Shown piece by piece: positions 1 to 9,362 of a stretch of DNA of 64,000 bases. The position numbers and the translations under genes were made by a program. Numbering within the stretch: the stretch's first letter is position 1; each line of letters begins with the position of its first letter. The notes beneath the pieces were generated by a model. That model searched no databases. It was not told the DNA's origin and worked only from the letters and a program-made list of their open reading frames with translations. Origin of the DNA: Chryseobacterium defluvii (GTDB lineage Bacteria; Bacteroidota; Bacteroidia; Flavobacteriales; Weeksellaceae); the NCBI RefSeq assembly GCF_014204415.1, contig NZ_JACHLE010000001.1:124001-188000 (forward strand), in the 5' to 3' direction.

Positions 1-479
1 AAATGCCTGTTTATTTATAATGTATTACTTGGAAGGAATTGAAGGATCAAAATTTTTCGAATTTTATATTTAAATGTAAAATCAATAAATTACGGTACAA
101 ATATGAAACTTTGCATATTAAAAAATAAGTATATGAAAGAACGAATTATGAATTAATTCATATGTTTTTTCGGTGATATATCATTGTAATTCATAACTTA
201 ACTACTGTGTGCTATTTATTAACTAAAGTGCTTTGAATTACGTCTGTGAAGATAAAAAATACTTCTTCTGCTATTTTTTTTGATTTAAACTTCAAGCAAA
301 AGCCTGGGCAAATATTGTAAGGAAATTTATCTTCTATGAAAGGAAAGTGATCGTTGAAATCTTAGAAAAAGAAATATAAAATCGTTATTTTCATCATTTT
401 CAATGCTGTTTTCTATCAATATCTATTTCAGGAGAGGGGGTGTCCCTTACAGATCAGTCTGGACAAAAATGAATCTTAG
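1..479. other. AT-rich region without a convincing gene
   Basis: No start-to-stop ORF with coding character was found. A 31-codon open stretch on the plus strand (about 285-380) reads like protein but has no start codon and ends at a stop. Since it lies beside a transposase-like gene, it may be a worn fragment. Confidence 0.4.
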
Positions 480-905
480 TTACCGATCTGTTTCTTTATA
501 TTTTTTAATCCATTTATACAAGGTAGTTTTAGGGATTCCATATTCATCAATAATCTGATATATGGTTTTTTCTCCGGATCCGACTAATTCCAGAATAAAA
601 TCTATGACCTCTTTTGTATAAATATTTTTTCTGAATCGGGGAAGTATTGATGTTTTTGTATCCTTGTTATAAGCTGCGGGCGGAGCATATAATATTAAAT
701 GTTGAGAATATAACCTGAAGAAATCATAGTGCAAAAGCTTGCACCATCGTAAGAGAAGATATGTGCAAAGGCTCTTCTGTGAATACATTTCGTTGACCTC
801 TTTCTCTGTACATTTCATAAAGTTACAGATGCGGGATATGTCTATCCCGCTTTCTGTAACTCTCTGGTTGATCAAAAATCCGATATGAATATCTTTAAAG
901 TTCAT
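480..905 (-). CDS. Small transposase-like helix-turn-helix protein
   Basis: This is a 141-residue protein. The last 45 residues look like a Tnp/HTH_28-type helix-turn-helix (about residues 95-138, with a GxGEKTIYQIIDEYGIPKTT pattern), as in the first ORF of IS3-like elements. The N-terminal 60 residues resemble a small phage-repressor-like module with two Cys. No second transposase ORF (DDE or rve domain) follows, and I see no terminal inverted repeats, so this is either an orphan or a domesticated DNA-binding protein. Small proteins of this shape are common in Chryseobacterium-type genomes. The ATG lies at 903-905 on the minus strand. Confidence 0.6.
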   Translation of the reverse strand: MNFKDIHIGFLINQRVTESGIDISRICNFMKCTEKEVNEMYSQKSLCTYLLLRWCKLLHYDFFRLYSQHLILYAPPAAYNKDTKTSILPRFRKNIYTKEVIDFILELVGSGEKTIYQIIDEYGIPKTTLYKWIKKYKETDR

Positions 906-1028
906 GGAGTATAATTTTTGAAACTTTTACCTCTGACCACAGATCATAAATTATTGTAATAATTCCATGAATAAAGTGATGGAAGAAGTTTCTGCGGTTA
1001 TATAGAGAAGTTAAACTGTCATTGTTTT

Positions 1029-2606
1029 TTATCTTCCCGTTACCATGAACGTGAAGGATCTGTTAGCAAGCTCTCCTGCGCTGTTCCCTGTCTTTACTCT
1101 TATTACCGTATTAGAGATAAATGCTACCTGGGTGTTATCATTTGTGAAAAGCGGATTACCCGGGTTCGAAGGGTCAGGGTTGGTGATGGTGCCACTACCT
1201 GTGCCATATGCATCTACGATATTGGTGGATATACCGTATATTTGGGTCAGAGGGGTATCGAACCTTATATCAAATATCCCGGGAGAAGGATTGGAGATTG
1301 TATAACCATTCCCGATCACTGAATTAATTCCTCCTTTAGAAGAGGTAGCAGAAACACCTCCTACTGCGTAGCTTGTTCCTGGTGTACCACCAATCACTTT
1401 TGCATTGGCCAATGTGCCGCCGGATGTAGTATCGAATCTCACATATGCTGTTCCTCCCAAAAATCGTGTTGCATCTGTGCTATTTGATACGGGTACTCCC
1501 GGTATATATCCCAATACTCCGTTAGCATCAGCCACTACCGTTCTTGTTGCTGTAAAAGTTTGATCTTGGGTAGCGGATTCTGTTCCCGCCCCTGTTGTGT
1601 AAATAGCATTTGTAGAACCGTTCAATGGTAAACTGTTAAACCTGACATTACCCGTTACCTGAAGTTTTTCAGTAGGAGAGCTGGTGTTAATACCCATATT
1701 CCCTATTGGAGTAATGCGCGCTTTTTCGGTCCCAAGTGTATTGCTTCCTGCACTTGTATGGAACACTAGCGGTGCGGCCTGTGTAGTGGCTGATGTACCT
1801 ATAATCAAGCCACGGGAATCATTAGCGGCTTTTATCTGTCCGAAATTCTCCGGATCCTGGTATAAGAATATAGTCGAAATGATACCATTGCTATCATTGT
1901 CATCTGATTGCAAGGTCACACTTGCCCTTTTACTTGATGCCAGACCTCTCTGGGTGAAATCTCCCCCGGATGAAAAAGTTGAGGATTGTGTCATTCCCCG
2001 GAAGGTAAGGCCAAAACCGTTATTGGTCAATGTACGATCACTAGTAAGAGATCCGTTGGTATTGTAGATGTTGCTGCTGGCAGCAGGAGCAGTTGGAACC
2101 CAAGATGTTCCATTCCATGCCATTACTTGCCCACTTGCAGTCCCGCTTATCAGTCCTAATGAGTAAGGGGCTGCACTGGTCCCTGATCCTGTTCTTATTA
2201 ATCCGCCATTTGCAGTTGCATTCAGTATTTCATTACCAATAACCCCGTCTGTTTCTGTAAATGTACCCCCTGAAGAATTCTTTATCCAGACATTTCCATC
2301 AAAATAATATATCCCTTCGCCTGTTACATTAACCACCTGCCCTGACGGCGCGACAGCTGCTGCGGTCGCATAGACAATAGCTCCTTTCTGATCTGCTGTA
2401 TACATTTTTGCAGCCAGTTCATCCCCTGTCAGCCGGGGTGGAATGATACCATCCAATGATGATACGTTTGATGGTTCCCCTACAATATCCAATGTAGCTT
2501 TAGGAGAGGAAGTATTAATCCCCACTTGTCCATAAACTGCTACACTTGTGAAGAGAACAGTGATTAAAACTGTACATTTTTTCATCTTAATTACATTTTT
2601 TTTCAT
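1029..2606 (-). CDS. Secreted fibre-like protein with VGINT repeat motifs
   Basis: Unknown function. I chose the ATG at 2604-2606 because it opens a typical signal peptide ending VAVYGQ; a second ATG at 2583-2585 would also do, and upstream codons lack coding character. The mature protein begins VGINTSSPKATLDI, and a similar MGINTSSPTEKLQV motif recurs near residue 304. This motif is typical of Bacteroidota secreted or tail-fibre-like proteins that trimerise. The body is Gly/Ser/Thr/Asn rich and predicted beta. The C-terminal 90 residues (IFDIRFDTPLTQIYGIST...) look like a separate beta-sandwich domain. It is likely exported and surface or extracellular. It stands alone, and the gene at 26845 encodes a shorter protein of the same style. 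Confidence 0.7.
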   Translation of the reverse strand: MKKNVIKMKKCTVLITVLFTSVAVYGQVGINTSSPKATLDIVGEPSNVSSLDGIIPPRLTGDELAAKMYTADQKGAIVYATAAAVAPSGQVVNVTGEGIYYFDGNVWIKNSSGGTFTETDGVIGNEILNATANGGLIRTGSGTSAAPYSLGLISGTASGQVMAWNGTSWVPTAPAASSNIYNTNGSLTSDRTLTNNGFGLTFRGMTQSSTFSSGGDFTQRGLASSKRASVTLQSDDNDSNGIISTIFLYQDPENFGQIKAANDSRGLIIGTSATTQAAPLVFHTSAGSNTLGTEKARITPIGNMGINTSSPTEKLQVTGNVRFNSLPLNGSTNAIYTTGAGTESATQDQTFTATRTVVADANGVLGYIPGVPVSNSTDATRFLGGTAYVRFDTTSGGTLANAKVIGGTPGTSYAVGGVSATSSKGGINSVIGNGYTISNPSPGIFDIRFDTPLTQIYGISTNIVDAYGTGSGTITNPDPSNPGNPLFTNDNTQVAFISNTVIRVKTGNSAGELANRSFTFMVTGR

Positions 2607-3762
2607 CTTAATTTTATATTTAATTATATTAGAATATTCTATCAGATATGACAACCACATATAATCCAGATATATTATTTTTTGATGCAAAGCTAGCAGG
2701 ACCGTACAACTTTGCCAATGATTCCTAACCATAATTTCGGAAATCATTCTATATGCCAATCTGATTTTTATAAAAATATAATATTGATAATTAGATAATT
2801 ACTCACATTTCTTAAAACTAATAAAACCGAAAATCATGCTTCCAAAATGTTTGCCGCTATTGTAGATGAATATTGTATTTTTAAGTCAAGTTTTGATCAA
2901 ATGCCAAGGTGAGCATGATAAGGATTCATTCTTTCTTTATGTTCTTCGCTGATCTTATATTATTGCTTATTCCAAAAATAGATTGCCAATACTACCACGC
3001 CCGGCTCCGTCCCAAGAAATAGGTGTTGAGAGAAAAAAAATCTCTGAAAAATGATGAAAGCATTTATTAGCAGGCATTAAGAATATAATTTATTCATCAG
3101 TATGTACGAATATTCATACATGCTGATGGTAATAAAAAATACAATTCCGGGATTATAAAAAATCAGAAAAGGTATATTTTTGTACCATCAAAAAAGAAAA
3201 TCGTTCTTTGACTTTTAAATAAAATGGAGATATGGAAAAAGTTGTTGGAACGGTAGTTTCTTGTAAAATACTATGTGACTTTACAACAAGGAGTAATAGC
3301 ATAATAATGATACCTTTTGTATTTGTTTATAGGACAGAAATGGTGAAACCAAAACCTATTTTAAAGTCCTATAAAAATATCTGAGACGGATTTTCGTCAA
3401 ACAAGCATAGAAAAGGAAACGGTTCGGGTCCCGTAAGGTTCTGTGAATTAGTGTGATTAAGTGGTTCGAGATTATGTAAGTAGGGGTCGCCAAGCTGTCT
3501 CATATAAGGCAGCTTATTTTTATATTTGTTTCTAACCAGGCTCTCTCATGAATAAGAACGCGGAGAGAAAGGTTTGAAAAGTATAACAAACTTGTATATC
3601 TCGGAAAATTATAAACAATGGGAAATCAGCCTGTACGCATATTCTTGCAGACCGATAGTAATATAAAACGAAGTTTTAGGAGTGAAGAATTAAGAGCGGG
3701 TAATGTTTTAATGTTTTTTGCTGCTTGCTGCATTTAAGTACAACACAATCTTATTTATTTCA
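2607..3762. other. 1.1-kb non-coding stretch
   Basis: No ORF with coding character was found. The stretch holds a TATTTTTG -7-like box at 3175-3182 on the plus strand and a terminator-like hairpin at 3492-3515, which together could bound a transcript of about 330 nt. Nothing in it matches a known RNA family that I can recognise. Confidence 0.4.
3492..3524 (+). terminator. Terminator-like hairpin
   Basis: AAGCTGTC and GGCAGCTT pair (one G-U) around an 8-nt loop, followed by ATTTTTAT. It sits about 310 nt after a possible promoter at 3175-3182, with no ORF between. Confidence 0.45.
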
Positions 3763-5484
3763 TTAATGATTATTCTTTTCCAATTGCTGAATGTAATATA
3801 ATGGTGTCATTTTTACCCTGCTCTTAAAGGCATTGGTAAATGTAGTGGGACTTTTATAACCCAGCTCTTCAGACATTGCCTGAATAGTATATTTTCGAAA
3901 TTTAGCATTGCTATTTAATTCTTTTAATACATAATTTATTCTCAGATTATTTACATATTCTGAAAATGTCATGCCTTTATGCTGATTTATGATTTGGGAT
4001 AGGTAGGTTGTATTGGTGTTAAGCTGTTTTGCAATTTGTGCAAGTTTGAAATTATTGGATAAGAATTTCTTATCCGACTCCATTAAGTCTATTTTTTTGA
4101 GGATCTGATTAACTAATTCATCTTCTATTATTATAGGATTTTCGATCTTTTCGGTAGTTACAGGATAAATATTGAAATTATGAATTTCATCAATCTTTTT
4201 TTGAAATTCCAGGAATGTCTTCTTTTTTCTTTTATTATTCCTATAAACAATGAAAAAAATAATTACGGAAAATGTTAGTACAAGCAAAACTATTAACAAG
4301 AAAGTAAATCTTCTATTTTTCTTTATCATTTCTTTAGACACAGATTTTATTTCCTGCTGCTCATACATTCCTAAAAAAGCATTTCCCGAAGTATCCCGGA
4401 CTCTTTTCTTTTCCATTTCAGACAGGCTGAGTTTCGCATATCTATATGCACTTTTACTTTCTCCCGTGTTTTCATAATTAATGCTTAACAGGTGATATAT
4501 TTTCAGCTTAGTGTCATAGGCACATTTTGCCTCAGTCTTTTTGTTATATACTTTATTAATATAATAAAAAGCGGAATCAGTTTTTTTGAGAAATGTATAT
4601 ATTTCGGCTTTTCCCAGCCAGACTGTCTCACGGGAAAAGTTTTTTTCCATGAGTACAGAATTTTTTTCACACTTGTTGTAAAGTGATAACGAATAATTAT
4701 ACTGTTTTTTCAGTAAAGCGATATGGGCCAGCCTGTGGGTGAGTAGTGTTTTAGAATGTTGAGCATGGATAGAAGAGTGTTTCATTATCTGATAAGCTCT
4801 TTCATAATTAAGTTTAGAAGAATCCAGAAATTGCTTTTGACCGGTATCTTTATACCACTTAATAAATGCATCTCCTTTTGTGTTATAAGTTGTGGCAATT
4901 TCTTCTGATTTCAGGAAGCTATTGTAAAGAACATTTTCTTTATCCTGATAAATATCATTTATTCGGAGATCCAATACCTGAATACCTTTTTTATAATTCC
5001 CTAATTCTATATACGCAACGGCAAAAAATATTCTTTGCTTTTTCTGATATATCGGGCTTAATCCCTGAGAGAAAAACTTCAAATATTTTAATCCCTGTGA
5101 AACATTTCCCATCCTTTTTTCAATATAGAATAATCTTGATATCCCAATATGCTTTAGACTTTCATAATATGCCAGTGTGAGTTTATCTTTATTATTTTCA
5201 ACCTCCCTTAATGTAGATAAAACAGCTTTTTCTGCATTCAGGTATTCTCTATTTCTATATAATGTGGTAGCGGAATCAAACTTAATATATAAATGATCAC
5301 TCAGGTCATATTTAGAGAGTCTTTTAAATTTTATATTTTCCTGATTCAATTTAAAATACGCTAATTCTTTTTGGCCTTTTTTTAATAAGCTGTCTATTTC
5401 TAATGAAGCTTTTTGATCCGATGTATTTTGAGAAAATACTTTTATACAGATAAAAAAAATATATAAGACCTTTACCTTTTTCAT
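3763..5484 (-). CDS. TPR-containing membrane regulator with AraC-type DNA-binding domain
   Basis: This 573-residue protein has an N-terminal signal or anchor segment (residues 1-18), an extracytoplasmic alpha-helical region of TPR-like repeats (about 30-360), one transmembrane helix (about 393-414), a basic linker and a C-terminal AraC/XylS HTH_18 domain (about 478-570). Proteins of this build are common in Flavobacteriia and are thought to sense something outside the inner membrane and bind DNA in the cytoplasm. No partner kinase is present. Neighbours are non-coding DNA on both sides, so the target is unknown. The start is the ATG at 5482-5484. Confidence 0.85.
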   Translation of the reverse strand: MKKVKVLYIFFICIKVFSQNTSDQKASLEIDSLLKKGQKELAYFKLNQENIKFKRLSKYDLSDHLYIKFDSATTLYRNREYLNAEKAVLSTLREVENNKDKLTLAYYESLKHIGISRLFYIEKRMGNVSQGLKYLKFFSQGLSPIYQKKQRIFFAVAYIELGNYKKGIQVLDLRINDIYQDKENVLYNSFLKSEEIATTYNTKGDAFIKWYKDTGQKQFLDSSKLNYERAYQIMKHSSIHAQHSKTLLTHRLAHIALLKKQYNYSLSLYNKCEKNSVLMEKNFSRETVWLGKAEIYTFLKKTDSAFYYINKVYNKKTEAKCAYDTKLKIYHLLSINYENTGESKSAYRYAKLSLSEMEKKRVRDTSGNAFLGMYEQQEIKSVSKEMIKKNRRFTFLLIVLLVLTFSVIIFFIVYRNNKRKKKTFLEFQKKIDEIHNFNIYPVTTEKIENPIIIEDELVNQILKKIDLMESDKKFLSNNFKLAQIAKQLNTNTTYLSQIINQHKGMTFSEYVNNLRINYVLKELNSNAKFRKYTIQAMSEELGYKSPTTFTNAFKSRVKMTPLYYIQQLEKNNH

Positions 5485-5610
5485 TAAAATTATTATATGT
5501 GGTTATGTTTTTTCAAAAGTATTCAAAATTTAAAATACAAACCAAGTTGTAGTATCATTAAAACAATTCTTAGTTAGAAACAAGAAAATTATCTGTTTGA
5601 TTTCTATAAA

Positions 5611-5640
5611 AAATTAGGTAACAATATTGTTACCTAATTT
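5611..5640. repeat. 30-bp perfect palindrome
   Basis: AAATTAGGTAACAAT is followed directly by its exact reverse complement. It lies 127 bp upstream of the TPR/AraC gene start and about 190 bp before the RHS remnant. As RNA it would form a 13-bp stem with a 4-nt loop. It may be an operator or a terminator of a lost gene. The rest of 5485-5825 shows nothing else. Confidence 0.6.
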
Positions 5641-5825
5641 AATTTCTAATCCGGAGATCAAAGAGAGAGAATTTTATTCTCAAAATGGATTAAGAAAAGT
5701 GGGTTTTTCTAAGAAAGGAAAAAATTAAACCTATACTGGGAATATAGCTTAATTTGATATATTGATTTACTTTTTTTAACATTATAAAAAAGTAACTTTT
5801 TCTTATCTTTAGATTTCTTCCAATA

Positions 5826-6870
5826 TTGTATAATAATGTCTGGAAACTGGGAGGAATTGTAGAGACAAATAATTACTATCCTTTTGGCTCGTTACATGGT
5901 TATACGAAGAATACCCAGAATGCTTATCAGTACAAGTACAACGGGAAAGAACTCCAACAGATGGGGATGTATGATTATGGAGCGCGAATGTATATGTCTG
6001 ATTTAGGTAGATGGGGTGTTCAAGACCCCAACCAAGAATCGTATACTAATGATTCTTCATATAATTATGTTGGGAATAACCCAATTATGAGAATTGATCC
6101 AGATGGAAGAGACTGGTATTATACGGGTATCTTTACAATAAGGATTTAAACAGCAATAATGTTGCTCAATTCTTTATAGATAATAATATAGAAGGTGTCC
6201 AATATGCTTTTGCAAGTAATACAATGGGAACTATGAACTATGCAGCAGATGGGTATATATATGATGACTCTGAAGATGGAGGAGGAAAACCTGTTGAAAA
6301 TGGGAGAATAAATAATATTGAGGGAGTTACGATTACTAAAATCAATTGGTGGAACAGCCCTTTAGCAAAGTTTTTTAGTGCCTGGCAGATTTGGAGTTAC
6401 TACTAGTACATCCGCAGGAGGGGGGAGAAGTTGGGACTAGTATGGGACTTGAAGTAATTACAAGAGGAAAAGATACAGGAATTTATTTTGACCCAGGAAA
6501 CACTTTAAGTCTTGGTTTAGCTTTCGGAGCGGGAGGTGAAGGTGATTTATCTTTCTTTAGTAGTACTTTTACGGGTAAAGTTTCTGATATGAACTTAAAT
6601 ACGGTTGTAGGAACAGAAGCATATGTAAGTGGATCTCTTGTTGATATAGTGGGGGTTGTTGGTAAAGTTGCAGTTTCTTTTGATCCAAATCCTAACAATG
6701 GTCCAGTATCAGGAAGATGGGTTACACGCTCTGTTGGAGTTGCCGCAGGAGCTAAAGGCTATGTCGGAGTTGGTGTAACTCTTACTAATACAAGAGTTGG
6801 TGTTGGTTTTGATGGAAAAATAAGAGTAGCTGATTATACAGGTGCCGTAACTGGAAAAGGATCATATTAA
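5826..6870 (+). pseudogene. Decayed RHS-repeat toxin C-terminus
   Basis: The first part is an unmistakable RHS core end (YYPFG, YKYNGKELQ, YDYGARMY, DLGRWGVQDP, YNYVGNNPI, DPDG), normally the junction before a polymorphic toxin domain. The N-terminal RHS repeats are absent. Reading continues only by changing frame three times. One base is missing near 6118-6125, a T6 run at 6371-6376 has one T too many, and a G6 run at 6420-6425 has one G too many. Correcting these gives one continuous protein ending ADYTGAVTGKGSY. The toxin part is Gly/Val-rich, predicted beta, and not a family I recognise. No ATG starts the fragment (a TTG codon is at 5826). Confidence 0.75.
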
Positions 6871-6871
6871 T

Positions 6872-7219
6872 ATGGAGCTAAACAAAAGAAATATTATTAT
6901 CGTTATAATAATTATTTGTACAGGTGTATTATTTGTATTTTTTTGGAATTTAAATAAATACAATAAATTTTATAGTTCAGAACTAACAGGTGTAATTCAA
7001 GAGATAAAATCTAATAGAAAATTTGAAAACTCTAAAGTAGCTAAATTTGTTAGAGATAGTAATTTTAATTATACTTTTTGGATTTATGCTCCTGATAAGA
7101 ACGATTTAAAAATAAGCGATTCCATTTATAAATCGAAAAATTCCGAGGATTATCAGATTTACCGAAAAGACAGTTCAGGAAACTACCAATTTTACAAAAC
7201 ATTAAAAAGTAAACCATAA
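6872..7219 (+). CDS. Small single-pass membrane protein, possible immunity protein
   Basis: This 115-residue protein has a very hydrophobic segment (about residues 8-26) and a Lys/Asn/Ser-rich extracytoplasmic domain. I do not recognise the family. Its ATG starts one base after the stop of the RHS toxin remnant, the position where immunity genes of polymorphic toxins usually sit. It is strongly AT-rich compared with the core genes. A terminator follows at 7224-7254. The immunity role is inferred from position only. Confidence 0.65.
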   Translation: MELNKRNIIIVIIIICTGVLFVFFWNLNKYNKFYSSELTGVIQEIKSNRKFENSKVAKFVRDSNFNYTFWIYAPDKNDLKISDSIYKSKNSEDYQIYRKDSSGNYQFYKTLKSKP

Positions 7220-7223
7220 TAGA

Positions 7224-7254
7224 AACCGCTACTCTTTCGAGTGGCGGCTTTATT
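7224..7254 (+). terminator. Rho-independent terminator
   Basis: CCGCTACTC and GAGTGGCGG pair (one T-G) around a TTTC loop, followed by CTTTATT. It closes the RHS/small-membrane-protein unit. Confidence 0.75.
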
Positions 7255-7364
7255 AATTAGGATTTATATAATATCCCCCAATTTTAATAGAATCATTTTC
7301 TTTATGTAGGGTGAATTTTTCTTGAGTATTTTTAATTATAAATTTGTAAACACAAAATAAAACT

Positions 7365-7874
7365 ATGAATTCAAAAATAATTTTTTTCTCAATAATTTTA
7401 GCTTGCTGTTCGGGTAAAAAAACGGATGAAAACGTTAATACAAAAAACAATTCAAAAGCTGAAATAAAACAGAAAAGCAATGTAACAACTGAAATCTCAA
7501 CGGATATAAATCAACTTGAAAAATTGATCAACTTATCCGAGGTTAGACCTGAAAAAGTAAAGTTTAAGTATACATTTATAGACAATTCAAAAGGAAGAGT
7601 CCCGGGACCTTCTGATTCTTTTTTGGAAGCGGTTTTATATTTTGACGATGCAACGATGGAAAAGATAAAAAGTTTTGATAAAAATGCAGACTTTCCAAAT
7701 ACGGGTTTTCAAAAAAAAGATTTTAAATTCAATTGGCTGGATAAAGAGATACTTACCGAGTTGGAAAATTCCGGCCCTGAAAAAACTGCCCGTCCTGATT
7801 TTGTTTTTGGAACTGAAAATGGAATGTGCTGGTATTTAAAAAATAAAATTCTATTCATAAAACGGACAACATAA
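7365..7874 (+). CDS. Putative lipoprotein of unknown function
   Basis: This 169-residue protein has a short signal peptide and a lipobox-like ILACCSG (lipidated Cys at about 14 or 15). The region after it is Asn/Lys-rich and low-complexity (about 18-50). The remainder is a small mixed alpha/beta domain with conserved-looking DATMEKIKSFD and WYLKNKILFIK segments. It follows the RHS toxin unit and could be another immunity-like lipoprotein, but nothing beyond location supports that. No family was recognised. Confidence 0.65.
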   Translation: MNSKIIFFSIILACCSGKKTDENVNTKNNSKAEIKQKSNVTTEISTDINQLEKLINLSEVRPEKVKFKYTFIDNSKGRVPGPSDSFLEAVLYFDDATMEKIKSFDKNADFPNTGFQKKDFKFNWLDKEILTELENSGPEKTARPDFVFGTENGMCWYLKNKILFIKRTT

Positions 7875-7911
7875 AAATATGATCCTGTTATCACTTAGAA
7901 TAAATGAAGTT

Positions 7912-7951
7912 GCAAAAACAAAGCGCTGCCCTTAATAAGGACAGCACTTCC
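7912..7951 (-). terminator. Minus-strand terminator after a gene remnant
   Basis: On the minus strand AAGTGCTGTCCTT and AAGGGCAGCGCTT pair around ATT with two G-U pairs, followed by TGTTTTTG. No intact minus-strand gene feeds it, only the fragment at 7981-8131. Confidence 0.5.
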
Positions 7952-7980
7952 CGTTCAAAAACCAAAATTATTACTGCTTA

Positions 7981-8131
7981 TTACTTTACCTTAACCTTTC
8001 CACCCTTTAAGATCATATTTTGTAATTGGATACTACAAATTTATTCTCTGGGAAGAGAAATAACAATCCCCGGAAAACAGTATTTATTTCTACCGGAAAT
8101 CAGGTATTGGATCCGGGAATAATAAGCATTA
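7981..8131 (-). pseudogene. Fragment of a minus-strand gene
   Basis: One minus-strand frame reads like the end of a protein (RNKYCFPGIVISLPRE, an in-frame stop, then LQNMILKGGKVKVK and a stop). A proper terminator lies just beyond it. There is no start codon. Family unknown. The plus-strand ORF over the same DNA looks random. Confidence 0.35.
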
Positions 8132-8180
8132 TATTATCTGTGAGTATATTGATGGATCAGAAAAAAAATAATTTATTATA

Positions 8181-8927
8181 ATGAAAATACAGATCATCAG
8201 TGATTTGCATCAGGAATTTGGTTATACCGATTTATGTTTTGATCATTCGGATGTAGTGGTATTGGCAGGAGACGTAAATCTGGGAACAAAAGGAATAGAA
8301 TGGATAAAGGGTGCAATACCGAACAAACCTGTGATCTATGTCCTGGGCAATCATGAATATTATAAAGGTTCCTATCCGAAAACACTGAATAAAATAAAAG
8401 ATGCGGCCAGAAACTCTGATGTTTTTGTGCTTGAAGATTCCTTCGTGGATGTAGGAGACGTAAGATTTCACGGAGCAACTCTATGGACGGATTTCTCCAT
8501 ATTTGGAGACCCGAAATATCATGGAATGATCTGCCAGCCGGTAATGAACGATTACAGGAAGATAAGACGCGATCCGTCCTATTCCAAAATGAGGACGATC
8601 GATACATTCAAAATCCATCAGTTTTCTAAATTATGGCTGCAGGAAAGCCTTCAAAACTCAAAGGGGCTCAAAAATATTGTGGTCACACATCATGCACCCA
8701 GTATAAGATCCGTCCCGGAGCAGTATAAAAATGATCCGGTGACTTCTGCTTATGCATCCGATCTTGAGGACTTCATCCGGGAACATCAGCCATTATACTG
8801 GATCCACGGGCATATTCATACTCCCTGCAGATATGAAATAGGCAATACGGAAGTCATCTGCAACCCTCACGGCTACATTATCGAAAAATATAACGGTTAC
8901 GAAAAAGAACTGATCATCGAAGTTTAG
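8181..8927 (+). CDS. Calcineurin-like metallophosphoesterase
   Basis: This 248-residue protein has all the metal-binding motifs of the family in order: DLH (D8, H10), GDVN (D31), GNHE (N57, H58), VTHHAPS and GHIH. It should bind two metal ions and hydrolyse a phosphoester. The substrate cannot be read from sequence. It has no signal peptide, so it is cytoplasmic. It is monocistronic, with repeat-rich DNA downstream. The start is the ATG at 8181. Confidence 0.9.
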   Translation: MKIQIISDLHQEFGYTDLCFDHSDVVVLAGDVNLGTKGIEWIKGAIPNKPVIYVLGNHEYYKGSYPKTLNKIKDAARNSDVFVLEDSFVDVGDVRFHGATLWTDFSIFGDPKYHGMICQPVMNDYRKIRRDPSYSKMRTIDTFKIHQFSKLWLQESLQNSKGLKNIVVTHHAPSIRSVPEQYKNDPVTSAYASDLEDFIREHQPLYWIHGHIHTPCRYEIGNTEVICNPHGYIIEKYNGYEKELIIEV

Positions 8928-8966
8928 AACACAAAAGCTGCCTCGAAAGTCAGAAAAATGACCATT

Positions 8967-9072
8967 GTTATTCTGAGCCTGTCGAAGAATCTATGAAAAT
9001 CAATCGTTCAAGATTCTTCACTGTATGTATGAATTTTGTTTGCAGACCTTCAGTCTGTATTCAGAATGATAC
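8967..9072. repeat. Dispersed intergenic inverted-repeat element
   Basis: GAAGAATCT and AGATTCTTC form an inner inverted repeat. TATTCTGA near the left end and TCAGAATGATA at the right end form an outer one. Similar words (CTGTATTC-GAATGA) recur near 46860, so this belongs to a repeat family. Confidence 0.45.
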
Positions 9073-9104
9073 TTTTGAGATCACTTCTTTCCGGATAATT
9101 AAAC

Positions 9105-9225
9105 TAATACCATTTTTGCATTGAAAATACCATAAAGGATTTCGGCGCGGCGGCAAAGCCGCCGCGCCGAAATCCTCAACAAGCAAATTTTTCATAAAAG
9201 TAATTTCAAAGGTAAAATGGTATAA
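9105..9225. repeat. 121-bp MITE-like element with an 18-bp GC-rich hairpin
   Basis: The outer arms TAATACCATTTT (9105-9116) and AAAATGGTATAA (9214-9225) match at 11 of 12 positions when inverted. In the centre (9137-9175) lies a perfect 18-bp stem with an AAA loop, almost all G and C except at its base. The surrounding DNA is very AT-rich, so this looks like an inserted REP or MITE unit. No transposase is nearby. Confidence 0.65.
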
Positions 9226-9263
9226 TTTATTCAAAATATGCTTTTCCATTGCAATAACCAATG

Positions 9264-9300
<37 letters not shown>

Positions 9301-9362
9301 TCTCCTAAACCTCCTTATCCATAGTACGCAACTCAAAACTTATAACTTTAAACTCATAACTC

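Noticed and set aside
3430..3495. tRNA-like GGTTCGA motifs
   Set aside because: No acceptor or anticodon stem can be closed around them.
7904..8122. 72-codon plus-strand ORF
   Set aside because: It crosses a hairpin and the likely minus-strand gene tail, and its sequence looks random.
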